DNA of 19,269 nt from Endobugula sp047619205 (GCA_047619205.1 JBLHJR010000062.1:1-19269), one strand, 5' to 3'. Numbered from the stretch's first letter, positions 1 through 8,062 are shown. The notes: generated by a model not told the origin, from the letters alone. A program made the numbers and translations.

Positions 1-59
1 TGCTGACTGAAATCGATTGGGTCGGTTTTAAACGGTGCGGACATCGACAATATACTCAT
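1..59 (-). CDS. Possible 5' end of a gene leaving the window
   Basis: An open frame on the minus strand starts at an ATG at 59-57 and runs off the left edge. It reads MSILSMSAPFKTDPIDFSQ; a second in-frame ATG lies at 44-42. Upstream, an extended -10-like TGGTATAAT (about 79-87 on the complementary strand) could serve as promoter, but there is no convincing Shine-Dalgarno site. Nineteen residues are too few to recognise a family, so this may be chance. The repeat nest at 102-478 begins just behind it. Confidence 0.35.
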   Translation of the reverse strand, partial: MSILSMSAPFKTDPIDFSQ

Positions 60-101
60 TAATCAATAATTTGCGCAATTATACCATTAAGTTCTCTATT
101 C

Positions 102-280
102 TCGGACAGCCTCCTAGGAGCCTGTCGAGCTTGGGTATCGTAGCGAGCCAATGAAAAATCGAGGGAATTTTTTCGATCATTTTAGGTGAATAGTGGGCTT
201 ATTCACCAACAGTAGACGCCCTTAAGCGTCGCAAATGAGCGGAAATATGCATCGATTTTCCGCTGCCGCGGTTGATTCAT
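102..280. repeat. Palindromic repeat unit with serial hairpins
   Basis: Positions 105-126 form a near-perfect palindrome centred on CCTAGG, made of two element ends head to head. The sequence from 114 onward (CTAGGAGCCTGTCGAG, then CGTAGCGAG) resembles the right end of the neighbouring element at 282-449 read in reverse, so the units are related. Three further hairpins follow: GGTGAATA/TATTCACC (185-192/200-207), GACGC/GCGTC (215-219/226-230) and AGCGGAAA/TTTCCGCT (238-245/257-264). No coding sequence is seen here. It reads as a miniature or decayed mobile repeat. Confidence 0.6.
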
Positions 281-281
281 C

Positions 282-449
282 CTAGGAGCCTGTCGGACTT
301 AACACTGTTCTATTGCGGAAAAGCAGGAACCCGCCATTTTTCACGGTCAATTTCGTTAAATAGAGCGACTATTCGCCTTAATCGACTGCAAAAACTGACT
401 AATTCCTGCTTTCCCTCGCTACGAACGCTTAAGTCCGACAGGCTCCTAG
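282..449. mobile_element. MITE-like element with 21-bp perfect inverted repeats
   Basis: The segment of about 168 bp is bounded by CTAGGAGCCTGTCGGACTTAA at 282-302 and its exact reverse complement at 429-449. Weaker similarity continues inward: both ends reach AAAGCAGGAA within about 50 bp. It has no transposase and no credible ORF. The ends are shared with the adjoining unit (from 114) and with a partial copy at 455-466, so several insertions or rearrangements have piled up here. The parent IS family is not identified from the sequence. Confidence 0.7.
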
Positions 450-450
450 T

Positions 451-478
451 TCCGGCAGGCTCCTAGCTTGCTGCCGGA
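451..478. repeat. Hairpin overlapping the end of the DUF1269-type gene
   Basis: TCCGGCAG (451-458) pairs perfectly with CTGCCGGA (471-478) around a 12-nt loop that contains the repeat core CTCCTAG. It covers the last codons and the stop of the minus-strand gene ending at 463. It may serve as a transcript end or mRNA-stabilising structure, but it has no T-tract, so it is not a standard intrinsic terminator. Confidence 0.6.
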
Positions 479-996
479 GTCGAAAATGGCGTGGTAAAAG
501 TTGAATCTTCACCCGCTTCGCGAATTTGGTCGAATTCGTCAATCACATCCTTCATTGCTCGCCGTTGATCGAGGGTAACGTCGACCATTATCAACAAAGC
601 ACCCGCTTCAATATCATCATGGAAACGACGAATTTTATAATTCTCTGAGGATACGCCAACTAAACCCCCTATCCATGCACCAAAACAGGAGAAAAAAAAT
701 ACGATGGTAGCCTGAATCCATAAGCTCATGGGTTCGCCTGTAGCGATAAATAGCGCCATGCCTCCTGCGGCTATAATACCCACTAAAAAGCCACCTAAGA
801 CACCCCGCTCTCCAGAACGAATAATATCCAGCTCCTGCAGCGCAGTCGAACTGTGTAAGTGGTGCCGCATAACGTTAGCCTTGTCTTTAGCCAGCACATG
901 AAAATGCCAGTCAGTGATGCCTTCTTCATGCAAACGATCAGAGACTCTTTCAGCAATCGTTATATTCTTAGTTAAATAATATAATCGTTTCATCAT
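463..996 (-). CDS. DUF1269-type small inner-membrane protein
   Basis: The 177-residue protein has a soluble N-terminal part (about 1-60, starting MMKRLYYLTK) and two strongly hydrophobic Gly-rich segments (about 65-87 and 90-115). A conserved-looking RRFHDDIEAGALLIMVDV stretch follows, then an acidic tail. This layout matches DUF1269 membrane proteins, sometimes labelled magnesium-transporter accessory or stress proteins; the function is unknown. An AGGAG lies just upstream of two consecutive ATGs, and the second (993) has the better spacing. The gene is divergent from the eda operon. The final codons (TPAAS) and the TAG stop lie inside the repeat hairpin at 451-478, so the original C-terminus has probably been replaced. 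Confidence 0.7.
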   Translation of the reverse strand: MMKRLYYLTKNITIAERVSDRLHEEGITDWHFHVLAKDKANVMRHHLHSSTALQELDIIRSGERGVLGGFLVGIIAAGGMALFIATGEPMSLWIQATIVFFFSCFGAWIGGLVGVSSENYKIRRFHDDIEAGALLIMVDVTLDQRRAMKDVIDEFDQIREAGEDSTFTTPFSTPAAS

Positions 997-1159
997 TTTC
1001 TCCTCTTTATCCGTCAGATGACTATAGTTAATACACTAAAAAGGCTACAGATAGATAGTTTTTATAAGACTAATATCTACTATAAATAGTCTTTGTAAGT
1101 AACTAACTTCATAAGTAGAATATAAGACACGCAAGCACTTGAATTTCAAAGAGAAAAAA

Positions 1160-1864
1160 ATGCAAGACAACATTGCTCATTTCCTTCAACAAGCGCATAA
1201 AATTTTACCCATCATTGATATCGCGACTGCGATTAATCTAAATGGAAGCGATGAGAGCAATACCATTGTGCCGATCATCGAAGCTTTAGTAAGCGGTGGA
1301 GTGCGCGCGATTGAAATTACCTTACGCAACCATACAAAACCTAACGCAACCAATAGCACCAACAATGCTGCAGCCTATCTTGCGATTGAAACAGTACGCA
1401 AAAGATTCCCAGAACTCTTCATCTGCGTTGGTACAGTAACCTCAGAAGAACAAATTCATCAACTCAAAAATATTGATATCGATTTCATTGTCTCGCCCTG
1501 CATTAGCTCCGCCCTATTAGCGGCTAGCCAGCGTCATAAAGTCGACATTTTACCTGGCATATCCACCCCCTCTGATATTTTATTAGGTCTAGAATTTGGC
1601 CTACAGTATTTTAAATTTTTTCCCGCCGAGTTATCTGGAGGAACAAAAATGCTACAAGCGTTAAACGGCCCCTTCAATCACCTAAATTTTTGCGCTACGG
1701 GCGGTATTAACGAAAGTAACCTTGCTAACTACTTAGCGCTTCACAATGTATTTTGTGTCGGGGGATCATGGCTGGCCAGCAAAGCAGATATTGAAAATAA
1801 AGACTGGGCGGCTATCACTACAAAAACGCAACGCGCCTTAACCATTGCTAACGAGAAAAGTTAA
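1160..1864 (+). CDS. eda: 2-keto-3-deoxy-6-phosphogluconate / 2-keto-4-hydroxyglutarate aldolase
   Basis: This class I aldolase family splits KDPG into pyruvate and glyceraldehyde 3-phosphate in the Entner-Doudoroff pathway and also acts on 2-keto-4-hydroxyglutarate. The protein has 234 residues from the ATG at 1160, which follows AAAGAG. Hallmarks are the TIM-barrel motif AIEITLR with the catalytic Glu at 52, GTVTSEEQ, LPGISTPSD, the Schiff-base Lys at 152 in YFKFFPAE, and ATGGI and CVGGSWL near the end. It is longer than the roughly 213-residue E. coli Eda because of an Asn/Thr/Ala-rich stretch after LRNHTKP (about 59-72). A TTG at 1139 would add seven residues but is a poorer start. The stop overlaps the next ATG by one base (TAATG), so the two genes are translationally coupled. 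No edd or zwf lies in the window. Confidence 0.88.
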   Translation: MQDNIAHFLQQAHKILPIIDIATAINLNGSDESNTIVPIIEALVSGGVRAIEITLRNHTKPNATNSTNNAAAYLAIETVRKRFPELFICVGTVTSEEQIHQLKNIDIDFIVSPCISSALLAASQRHKVDILPGISTPSDILLGLEFGLQYFKFFPAELSGGTKMLQALNGPFNHLNFCATGGINESNLANYLALHNVFCVGGSWLASKADIENKDWAAITTKTQRALTIANEKS

Positions 1865-4800
1865 TGCCGGCTTCGCAACAGATTTTTCGAGTCAGGCGAA
1901 AGTATAATCAATGGGTGGCTAACCAAACCTTAGAAGATTACGCCTTACGCTTTACCGCAAAAAAATCTCGTTACTGGAGTGCAGAAAAAGTCGCTATGAC
2001 GGCGTTGGGTGCAACCGCATTTCTAGCATTAGAAGCGCTTGGTGGCGCAATCACATTGAGCTACGGCTTCACTAATGCAGTCGCCGCAATTTTAGTGGTC
2101 TGTGCATTAATATTCATCATCGGCTTTCCTATTAGTTATTATGCTTCCCGCTATGGCGTTGATATTGATCTACTCACTCGCGGCGCGGGCTTTGGTTATT
2201 TAGGTTCCACTTTAACCTCGTTAATTTACGCCTCTTTTACCTTTATATTTTTCGCCATCGAAGCGGCTATATTATCTTCCGCTCTTGAAGCGCTATTCAA
2301 TATCCCCCTCTTTATTGGCTATATTATTAGCTCTGTCATTGTTATCCCTATCGTCACTCACGGTATTACGTTTATTAGTCGATTCCAAATCGGCACACAA
2401 CCCATTTGGTTAACGTTACAAATTGTCGCCATTGTTGCTATCGGCATTAACGAAATCAGTGCCGTCGATGACTGGATGCAATTTGCTGGAATACAGGCGG
2501 GACAAAGCGGAATACCAACAGCAGATTTTGATATTTTATTATTCGGCTCAGCCTCCGCCATACTCTTCGCATTAATCGCACAAAATGGTGAGCAGGTAGA
2601 TTACCTACGTTTCTTGCCCCCCAAAAATAAAGTATCGTCGATAAAGTGGTGGAGCTCGATGATACTAGCAGGTCCAGGCTGGGTATTTATTGGCGTAATT
2701 AAGTTGTTGATTGGATCCTTTCTGGCTTACATTGCCTTCTCTGATGGCTTATCCCTAGAGAAGTCCGCAGACCCAATACACATGTATCAAATCGCCTTTA
2801 ACTATATGACACACTCACCCGGCGCTTCTTTATGGTTAGCGGGTGTCATGGTGATCATCTCGCAAATGAAAATTAATGTCACCAACGCTTATGCAGGATC
2901 GATTGCTTGGTCGAACTTTTTTTCTCGCTTAACTCATAGCCATCCCGGACGCGTAGTGTGGCTAGTGTTTAATGTGGCGATTGCTTTACTATTAATGGAA
3001 CTAGGCATATATCGCGCACTCGAAAGTATTTTAGGTATGTTCGCCTTAGTGGCGGTGAGTTGGTTAGGCTCGATAGCCGCTGACCTAGTCATCAATAAAA
3101 CCATCGGCCTTAGTCCTCCCGGAATCGAGTTTAAACGCGCCCACTTATATGACATTAATCCCGTCGGTGTGGGTTCTTTATTTATCACCTCAGCCATCGG
3201 CATTATCGCTTATCTTGGACTATTGGGAGAAACAGCTAAAGCATTGGCTCACTTCATCACCTTAGCCTCCACCTTTGTTTTTGTGCCGTTAATCGCTTTT
3301 ATCACTAAGGGAAAATATTACATTGCCCGAGAATCAAACGAGATAGATTATCAACAAGAAGAACACCAGTGCTGTATTTGCGAAAACAATTATGAATCGG
3401 AAGATATTAGTTTTTGCCCCGCCTACCAAGGCCCTATATGCTCGCTGTGCTGCACTTTAGATGCACGCTGCTTAGACTCCTGTAAAACCAACGCTAGATA
3501 CTCAGAGCAAATAAGCGATTTTTTTAGCGGTTTTCTCCCCAAAAAAATAGTCAATGCTTTGAACTCTAGGCTCAGTCATTTTCTGAGCATTTTATTTTTA
3601 ATTAGCTTGTTTAATGGCGGCTTATTGTCATTAATTTACTATCAGTTCCCCTCTAGTGATCCTCAAACGTTATTATTATTATTCGATGCTTTATGGATTT
3701 TATTTTTCATCCTACTCATCATTTCCGGCATTCTCGCTTGGCTATTTTTATTAGCCCATGAAAGTCGATTGGTTGCACAGCAGGAATCTCAACGACAGAC
3801 TGCTCGCTTAATCAGTGAGATTGACGCGCACACACAAACCGATCACGCCTTACAAGAAGCCATGGAAATAGCGGAAGCTGCCAGCCAAGCAAAAACTCGT
3901 TATTTGTCTGGTATCAGTCATGAATTGCGCACGCCACTACAATCGATCATTGGCTACGCACAACTACTTAGTCAAGACCCGTCAATTCCGGAAAAGCGAC
4001 GCGACTCTATTAACATCATTCAACGCAGTGGTGATTATCTCGCCGACCTAATTGAAGGCTTATTAGATATTTCAAAAATTGAAGCCGGGAAATTAGAAAT
4101 ACGTCGCGACGAAATGAATTTTCATGAACTAGTCGCCCAACTTGAACTCATGTTTCGCCCGCAAGCTGAAGCCAAAGGTCTTCAGTTCAACTTTAGCTCA
4201 CCAAAAACCCTCCCCCATTATGTGGTTGCCGATGAGCAACGGGTACGACAGATATTAATTAATGTCTTATCTAATGCGATTAAATATACCGAGCAAGGCG
4301 AAGTCAGCTTTGCATTACGCTATCGTAACCAAGTGGCTGAATTCATCGTTGAAGATACTGGCAGCGGCATTAGCAATGAAGATCTTGAACGTATTTTCAA
4401 ACCCTTTGAAAGAGTCGGTCAAACCAACGTTTCTGGCACCGGCCTAGGCCTGACTATTGTACATTTACTTGCCGACATTATGGGTGGCGATGTAAGTGTG
4501 ACCAGCCACCTTGGCAAAGGCAGTACATTTACCGTGTCACTCATGCTCTCCAGCATTGATTCTGTGGTCACCACTCCCGCCATTCAATCCCCCATTATTG
4601 CTTATGATGGGGGGGCAAAAACTATCTTTGTGGTTGATGACCAAGCCATGCATCGCAGCTTAATGAATGACTTACTCACGCCCCTCGGCTTTATTATTGT
4701 TGAAGCACCGAATGCAAAAACCTGTCTACAACTGACCGAAGAGAAACTCCCCGATATTTTTCTCCTCGACGTCTCCATGCCCGATATGGACGGCCTTACC

Positions 4801-5250
4801 TTAGCGCAAAATTTACGCGACAAAGGCATTAAGCAGCCTATCATCATGATTTCTGCCGATGCACAAGAACACCATCGAGTAAATGACCCTAACAGCCCTC
4901 ATGACCGCTATATGGTAAAACCTATTAAGATACAATCATTATTGGATCATCTTGCTAGCCTATTAACGCTATCATGGCGCTATGCAGAAGGTGTTGAAAA
5001 CAATAAAACTAAGGCGCAAAAGGCGTTTCATGATGCGTCTAATCGTCAGTGGAGTATTCCTCAGCATGAATCGATCAGTGAGTTAATTTCTTATGCCCGA
5101 ATAGGCTACTCAAAAGGTTTTACTGATTTATTAGAAGAAATGGAAGATAACAACATTATTGATAGTGGATTAATCCAACATCTTTACCAATTAGCAAAGA
5201 ACGTTCGTTTCGATAAAATAGTCACGCTACTGGAAGTATCGAATGAATAA
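1864..5250 (+). CDS. NCS1-type permease fused to a hybrid histidine kinase
   Basis: The 1128-residue sensor combines four parts. Residues about 1-490 form a polytopic NCS1 (cytosine/purine/allantoin)-like permease with about 12 membrane segments. Residues 503-540 hold nine cysteines, followed by two more membrane segments (about 570-590 and 605-630). A coiled linker leads to a HisKA domain with phosphoacceptor His686 in SHELRTP and an ATPase domain with NVLSNAIKYT, EDTGSGI and GTGLGL. A receiver domain follows (about 920-1035, phosphoacceptor Asp969 in LLDVSMPDMDG, KP near its end), then a helical tail. The design parallels CbrA-type sensors, which carry a different (SSS) transporter domain. 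Whether the permease transports, senses, or both is unknown. It is coupled to eda by a one-base overlap, and its likely partner is the LuxR-type regulator at 5499. Confidence 0.88.
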   Translation: MPASQQIFRVRRKYNQWVANQTLEDYALRFTAKKSRYWSAEKVAMTALGATAFLALEALGGAITLSYGFTNAVAAILVVCALIFIIGFPISYYASRYGVDIDLLTRGAGFGYLGSTLTSLIYASFTFIFFAIEAAILSSALEALFNIPLFIGYIISSVIVIPIVTHGITFISRFQIGTQPIWLTLQIVAIVAIGINEISAVDDWMQFAGIQAGQSGIPTADFDILLFGSASAILFALIAQNGEQVDYLRFLPPKNKVSSIKWWSSMILAGPGWVFIGVIKLLIGSFLAYIAFSDGLSLEKSADPIHMYQIAFNYMTHSPGASLWLAGVMVIISQMKINVTNAYAGSIAWSNFFSRLTHSHPGRVVWLVFNVAIALLLMELGIYRALESILGMFALVAVSWLGSIAADLVINKTIGLSPPGIEFKRAHLYDINPVGVGSLFITSAIGIIAYLGLLGETAKALAHFITLASTFVFVPLIAFITKGKYYIARESNEIDYQQEEHQCCICENNYESEDISFCPAYQGPICSLCCTLDARCLDSCKTNARYSEQISDFFSGFLPKKIVNALNSRLSHFLSILFLISLFNGGLLSLIYYQFPSSDPQTLLLLFDALWILFFILLIISGILAWLFLLAHESRLVAQQESQRQTARLISEIDAHTQTDHALQEAMEIAEAASQAKTRYLSGISHELRTPLQSIIGYAQLLSQDPSIPEKRRDSINIIQRSGDYLADLIEGLLDISKIEAGKLEIRRDEMNFHELVAQLELMFRPQAEAKGLQFNFSSPKTLPHYVVADEQRVRQILINVLSNAIKYTEQGEVSFALRYRNQVAEFIVEDTGSGISNEDLERIFKPFERVGQTNVSGTGLGLTIVHLLADIMGGDVSVTSHLGKGSTFTVSLMLSSIDSVVTTPAIQSPIIAYDGGAKTIFVVDDQAMHRSLMNDLLTPLGFIIVEAPNAKTCLQLTEEKLPDIFLLDVSMPDMDGLTLAQNLRDKGIKQPIIMISADAQEHHRVNDPNSPHDRYMVKPIKIQSLLDHLASLLTLSWRYAEGVENNKTKAQKAFHDASNRQWSIPQHESISELISYARIGYSKGFTDLLEEMEDNNIIDSGLIQHLYQLAKNVRFDKIVTLLEVSNE

Positions 5251-5266
5251 GCCCTATAATCATATT

Positions 5267-5474
5267 GAGACCTTTGCACGGAAGATGATTTTACTCTCAG
5301 GCAAGGCAAAAATGCGCGATCAATTGGTCGGAACCAATTCAGGCAGCTTTGCTGGTCGGAGACCTAGCGCCAAAGAAGGTGCTAGTCCAAAGAGGGAGTT
5401 TATAGGTATAAGTAACCTATTGGGTACGTTTTTAACGCGGCATGAGAGTAAGATGGTTTTCGTGCAAAGGTCTC
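5267..5474. mobile_element. MITE with GAGACCTTTGCACG ends between kinase and regulator
   Basis: GAGACCTTTGCACG (5267-5280) and its exact reverse complement (5461-5474) bound a 208-bp segment. Imperfect inverted similarity continues inward for about 45 bp (TACTCTCA matched, then CAAAAA/TAAAAA). The 5-bp ATATT occurs directly on both sides (5262-5266 and 5475-5479), as expected for a target duplication. No transposase is present. The ends resemble those I recall for some IS5-family elements; that family link is from memory and untested. Removing the element and one repeat would leave about 35 bp between kinase stop and regulator start, a normal operon spacing. Confidence 0.85.
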
Positions 5475-5498
5475 ATATTCTATTTTCGGGAATCAATA

Positions 5499-6407
5499 AT
5501 GCCGCTACCTAATACTAATTCAGGCATTATTCTAGTGGTTGATGACTCCCCCGAAACCCTCGGGCTACTCAATGAAGCCTTGGAAAATGCAGGCTATGCG
5601 GTACTCATTGCCCTAGAAGGCAAGCAAGCCTTAACGATTGCCGAACATATTACACCTGACATGATTTTATTAGATGCCATGATGCCCAACATGGACGGCT
5701 TCGAGACTTGTAAGCGACTAAAAGCCAACAAAAAACTAGAAAAAATACCGGTTATTTTTATGACTGGGCTCAGCGATACGGCGAGTGTGGTTAAAGGCTT
5801 AGAAGCTGGTGGAGTAGATTATCTCACCAAGCCGATCAAGCCGAATGAATTATTAGCGCGCATGAAAGTCCACCTGAACAATGCGCGTTTAACCAATAGC
5901 GCGCGCAAAGCCTTAGATGCTACAGGACAACAACTCTTTACTGTTGATACCCGTGGAGAAATGATTTGGGCTACCCCCTTAACCCAAGAATTATTTAACA
6001 GTGCAGGCATTACTTCCGCATGGATAGAAACTACGCTGGCCCAGCAATTACGCCACTGGCTGCAACATCAACCCATCGTCGGACAAACCTATAAGCTAAG
6101 CGACACGGCCCAAGCACTAGAAGTAAAATTAATCGACACCAGTAAAGACGAAGAAATCGTACTAAAGCTCACCAATCTAGACGGCCCAACGGAGCCACAA
6201 CAGTTACAAGAAAAATTAAACGTCACCAAGCGAGAGTCACAAGTCTTATTGTGGATTGCTAACGGAAAAACCAACAAAGAAATTGCAGAAATACTCGCCA
6301 TGAGCCCAAAGACCGTCGACAAACATTTAGAGCAAATCTACCGAAAACTCAATGTCGACAATCGCACCTCGGCAGCGACTATGGCCATTCGGGTATTGGC
6401 TGAATGA
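5499..6407 (+). CDS. Response regulator, receiver plus LuxR-type HTH
   Basis: The protein has 302 residues. Residues about 8-122 form a receiver domain: acidic pair in VVDDSPE, phosphoacceptor Asp59 in ILLDAMMPNMDG, Thr89 in FMTG and Lys111 in LTKPIKP. A middle region of about 100 residues with no recognised domain leads to a LuxR/GerE helix-turn-helix (about 235-300) with LNVTKRESQVLLWIANGKT and NKEIAEILAMSPKTVDKH. I chose the ATG at 5499 because it directly precedes the receiver strand and has GGGAA upstream; starting at 5442 would add residues encoded by the MITE. It follows the hybrid kinase and is its likely output, probably a transcription activator for nearby transport or catabolic genes. 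Confidence 0.9.
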   Translation: MPLPNTNSGIILVVDDSPETLGLLNEALENAGYAVLIALEGKQALTIAEHITPDMILLDAMMPNMDGFETCKRLKANKKLEKIPVIFMTGLSDTASVVKGLEAGGVDYLTKPIKPNELLARMKVHLNNARLTNSARKALDATGQQLFTVDTRGEMIWATPLTQELFNSAGITSAWIETTLAQQLRHWLQHQPIVGQTYKLSDTAQALEVKLIDTSKDEEIVLKLTNLDGPTEPQQLQEKLNVTKRESQVLLWIANGKTNKEIAEILAMSPKTVDKHLEQIYRKLNVDNRTSAATMAIRVLAE

Positions 6408-6427
6408 TATGAGTGAAAGCATAATTT

Positions 6428-6640
6428 TTATTCAGTAGACTTATGATGGGTAACATATTCATCCAGTAATTGACGAATGACTTTCTGGTATTGCATATCA
6501 TTTTCTTTAGCCGCTGCTTTAAAAAATCGACACGTCCCTTACTAAGCGCAATGGGGATTTTAGTGGTTTCATTTTTGAGTTTGAGCTGCTCAGGCGATGG
6601 CAAAAAATCGGCAACAACTTTACAATCGCCAATGGACTCG
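6428..6640 (-). pseudogene. Decayed CopG/BrnA-type antitoxin
   Basis: Read on the minus strand, one frame gives DFLPSPEQLKLKNETTKIP, then IALSKGRVDF. After a frame change at the T6 run (about 6521-6526) the other frame gives FKAAAKENDMQYQKVIRQ, LLDEYVTHHKSTE and a stop at 6428-6430. This is the ribbon-helix-helix antitoxin layout usually found behind BrnT toxins. No ATG is visible at the expected start, and the frame is closed upstream by a TGA. With a frameshift and no start, the gene is dead unless one of the differences is a sequencing error. Confidence 0.72.
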
Positions 6641-6943
6641 TCAGTGTATTGACTTGCTCATAAACATTCTTACCTTTACACCAGTAACCCGCGCCAAATA
6701 TTCTAAGACGGATTTCCCCGCACCGTAAATCGAACCGTCAGCACACCGTTTCCTTCCCTATCCATACCAAAGCACATTCCAGATAATAGTTAGACGTTAC
6801 TCCTGTTAGCTATGCGCCATATCATCAGTAATCACACGCCTGCCATTCAAAAAAGCATACTGCGCCTCATTAAAAGGCACTCCGTGCTTGTACTGATTTT
6901 CGAGGTTTTTCACCTCATCCCACTCAAAGTCCGTTTCAGTCAT
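6641..6943 (-). pseudogene. Decayed BrnT-type toxin
   Basis: From the ATG at 6943 the frame reads FEWDEVKNLENQYKHGVPF, then NEAQYAFLNGRRVITDDMAH and a TAA at 6806-6808. Downstream, two other frames carry the rest of the fold: CFGMDREGNGVLTVRFTVRG, then GEIRLRIFGAGYWCKGK and NVYEQ. FEWDE...N..KHGV.F.EA and RVIT.D are hallmarks of BrnT, a ribonuclease toxin. At least two frame changes and one stop show inactivation. It lies just ahead of the decayed antitoxin in the usual toxin-first order. A short hairpin (6963-6984) lies upstream of the start. Confidence 0.72.
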
Positions 6944-7105
6944 AGACTTAGGATAACAGCCGTATGGCTCGCTAAAAAGCCATGCTGAGCAACCACTGAT
7001 GGAGCATAGGGAGAAATAGGGCTTTATTCAGATCAAATTAAGCTAAATGCACTTTATGAGAAAATATTATATTAATCGCTAGATCCATGATCTCTGACTT
7101 CATGA

Positions 7106-8062
7106 TCAAATAAGCGCAAGCGAGGTAAGCAAATAAAACCCTAAGCTCATAGTCAATGCTGACAATGCGGTAGAGATCACTACAATGCCACTAGCTAAAT
7201 AACCATTCGCTCCCATGGCTTGCGCCATAATAAAGCTGGCAGAGGTGGTTGGGCATGCAAATACAATAAATAAAATACCCATAGTTTGCTTTTCTAACAG
7301 TAGATACGGCTGCAGCAAAGCAACCGCCGACATTCCGACCAATGGCATAATAACGACTTTAACTAAGCTGCCGCTAATAGCTTGACTGAGTGAATAGTCA
7401 CGCTGCTGTAATTGCATGACGCCACCGATACCCAATAGTGCTAGCGGAATGGTAAGGTCTGCAAGGTAGCTAGCGGTATTGCTAACTAGAATGGGGATCG
7501 TAATATTAAAAGCCGCGAAAGGAATCGCTGCCATAGCACCTATAGCAATGGGATTACCAAACAATTCTCGATAGATGATGGACGAGCTTAATTGCTGCTC
7601 TTTAGCGATAGGTAAAGTTAGTGCTATGATTCCAAGTATATTATATAGAGGCACAACAAAAGCCAGCAATAGTGCCGCTTCGGCAAGCCCGCTATCACCA
7701 TATAAACTGGCGGCGGCAGCCAAACCTAAAGTCGCAAAATTACTGCGGTAAACACCCTGCATGAAAGCCGCTTTATCTTTTCCTTGCGAAATATAAAAAC
7801 CACAGATAAACCATGTCACTATAAATACAGTAGTCACCACTGCAGACATGATAAACACCATGGAGAGTGAACTTGAAATATTATCGGTATTTAAGCTCGC
7901 TATATTTAGAAAAATTAGCGTCGGTAGTGTAATAGTAAAAATAACTTTAGACGAAATAGCGACAAAATTATCATTAATAATTTTATTGTGTTTCAGTAAC
8001 GCACCTAAAATTATAATCATAAATATAGGTGCTATATTGGCTAAAATAAAACTGATATTAAT
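7106..8062 (-). CDS. AEC (auxin efflux carrier) family transporter
   Basis: This polytopic membrane protein has about 10 segments in two halves and matches the AEC permease family, whose bacterial members export or take up organic anions such as malonate or malate. Family-like stretches are YRSNFATLGLAAA, LFGNPIAIGAMAA, LTIPLALLGIGG and ACPTTSASFIMAQAMG. The first ATG (8020) cuts membrane segment 1 in half. The frame upstream still encodes NISFILANIAPIFM, a typical first segment, but contains no ATG, GTG or TTG back to the stop near 8101. An ATT at 8062-8060, seven bases after AGAGAG, is the best candidate start, and I give coordinates from there. A mutated start codon is the alternative. The substrate cannot be predicted. 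Confidence 0.8.
   Translation of the reverse strand: MNISFILANIAPIFMIIILGALLKHNKIINDNFVAISSKVIFTITLPTLIFLNIASLNTDNISSSLSMVFIMSAVVTTVFIVTWFICGFYISQGKDKAAFMQGVYRSNFATLGLAAAASLYGDSGLAEAALLLAFVVPLYNILGIIALTLPIAKEQQLSSSIIYRELFGNPIAIGAMAAIPFAAFNITIPILVSNTASYLADLTIPLALLGIGGVMQLQQRDYSLSQAISGSLVKVVIMPLVGMSAVALLQPYLLLEKQTMGILFIVFACPTTSASFIMAQAMGANGYLASGIVVISTALSALTMSLGFYLLTSLALI

Noticed and set aside
5442..5498. Upstream start for the response regulator
   Set aside because: The added residues are encoded by the MITE and its flank; the receiver domain begins normally at the ATG at 5499.
6470..6652. 60-codon plus-strand frame in the gap after the regulator
   Set aside because: The opposite strand carries recognisable CopG/BrnA antitoxin sequence, and this frame shows no family feature or ribosome site.
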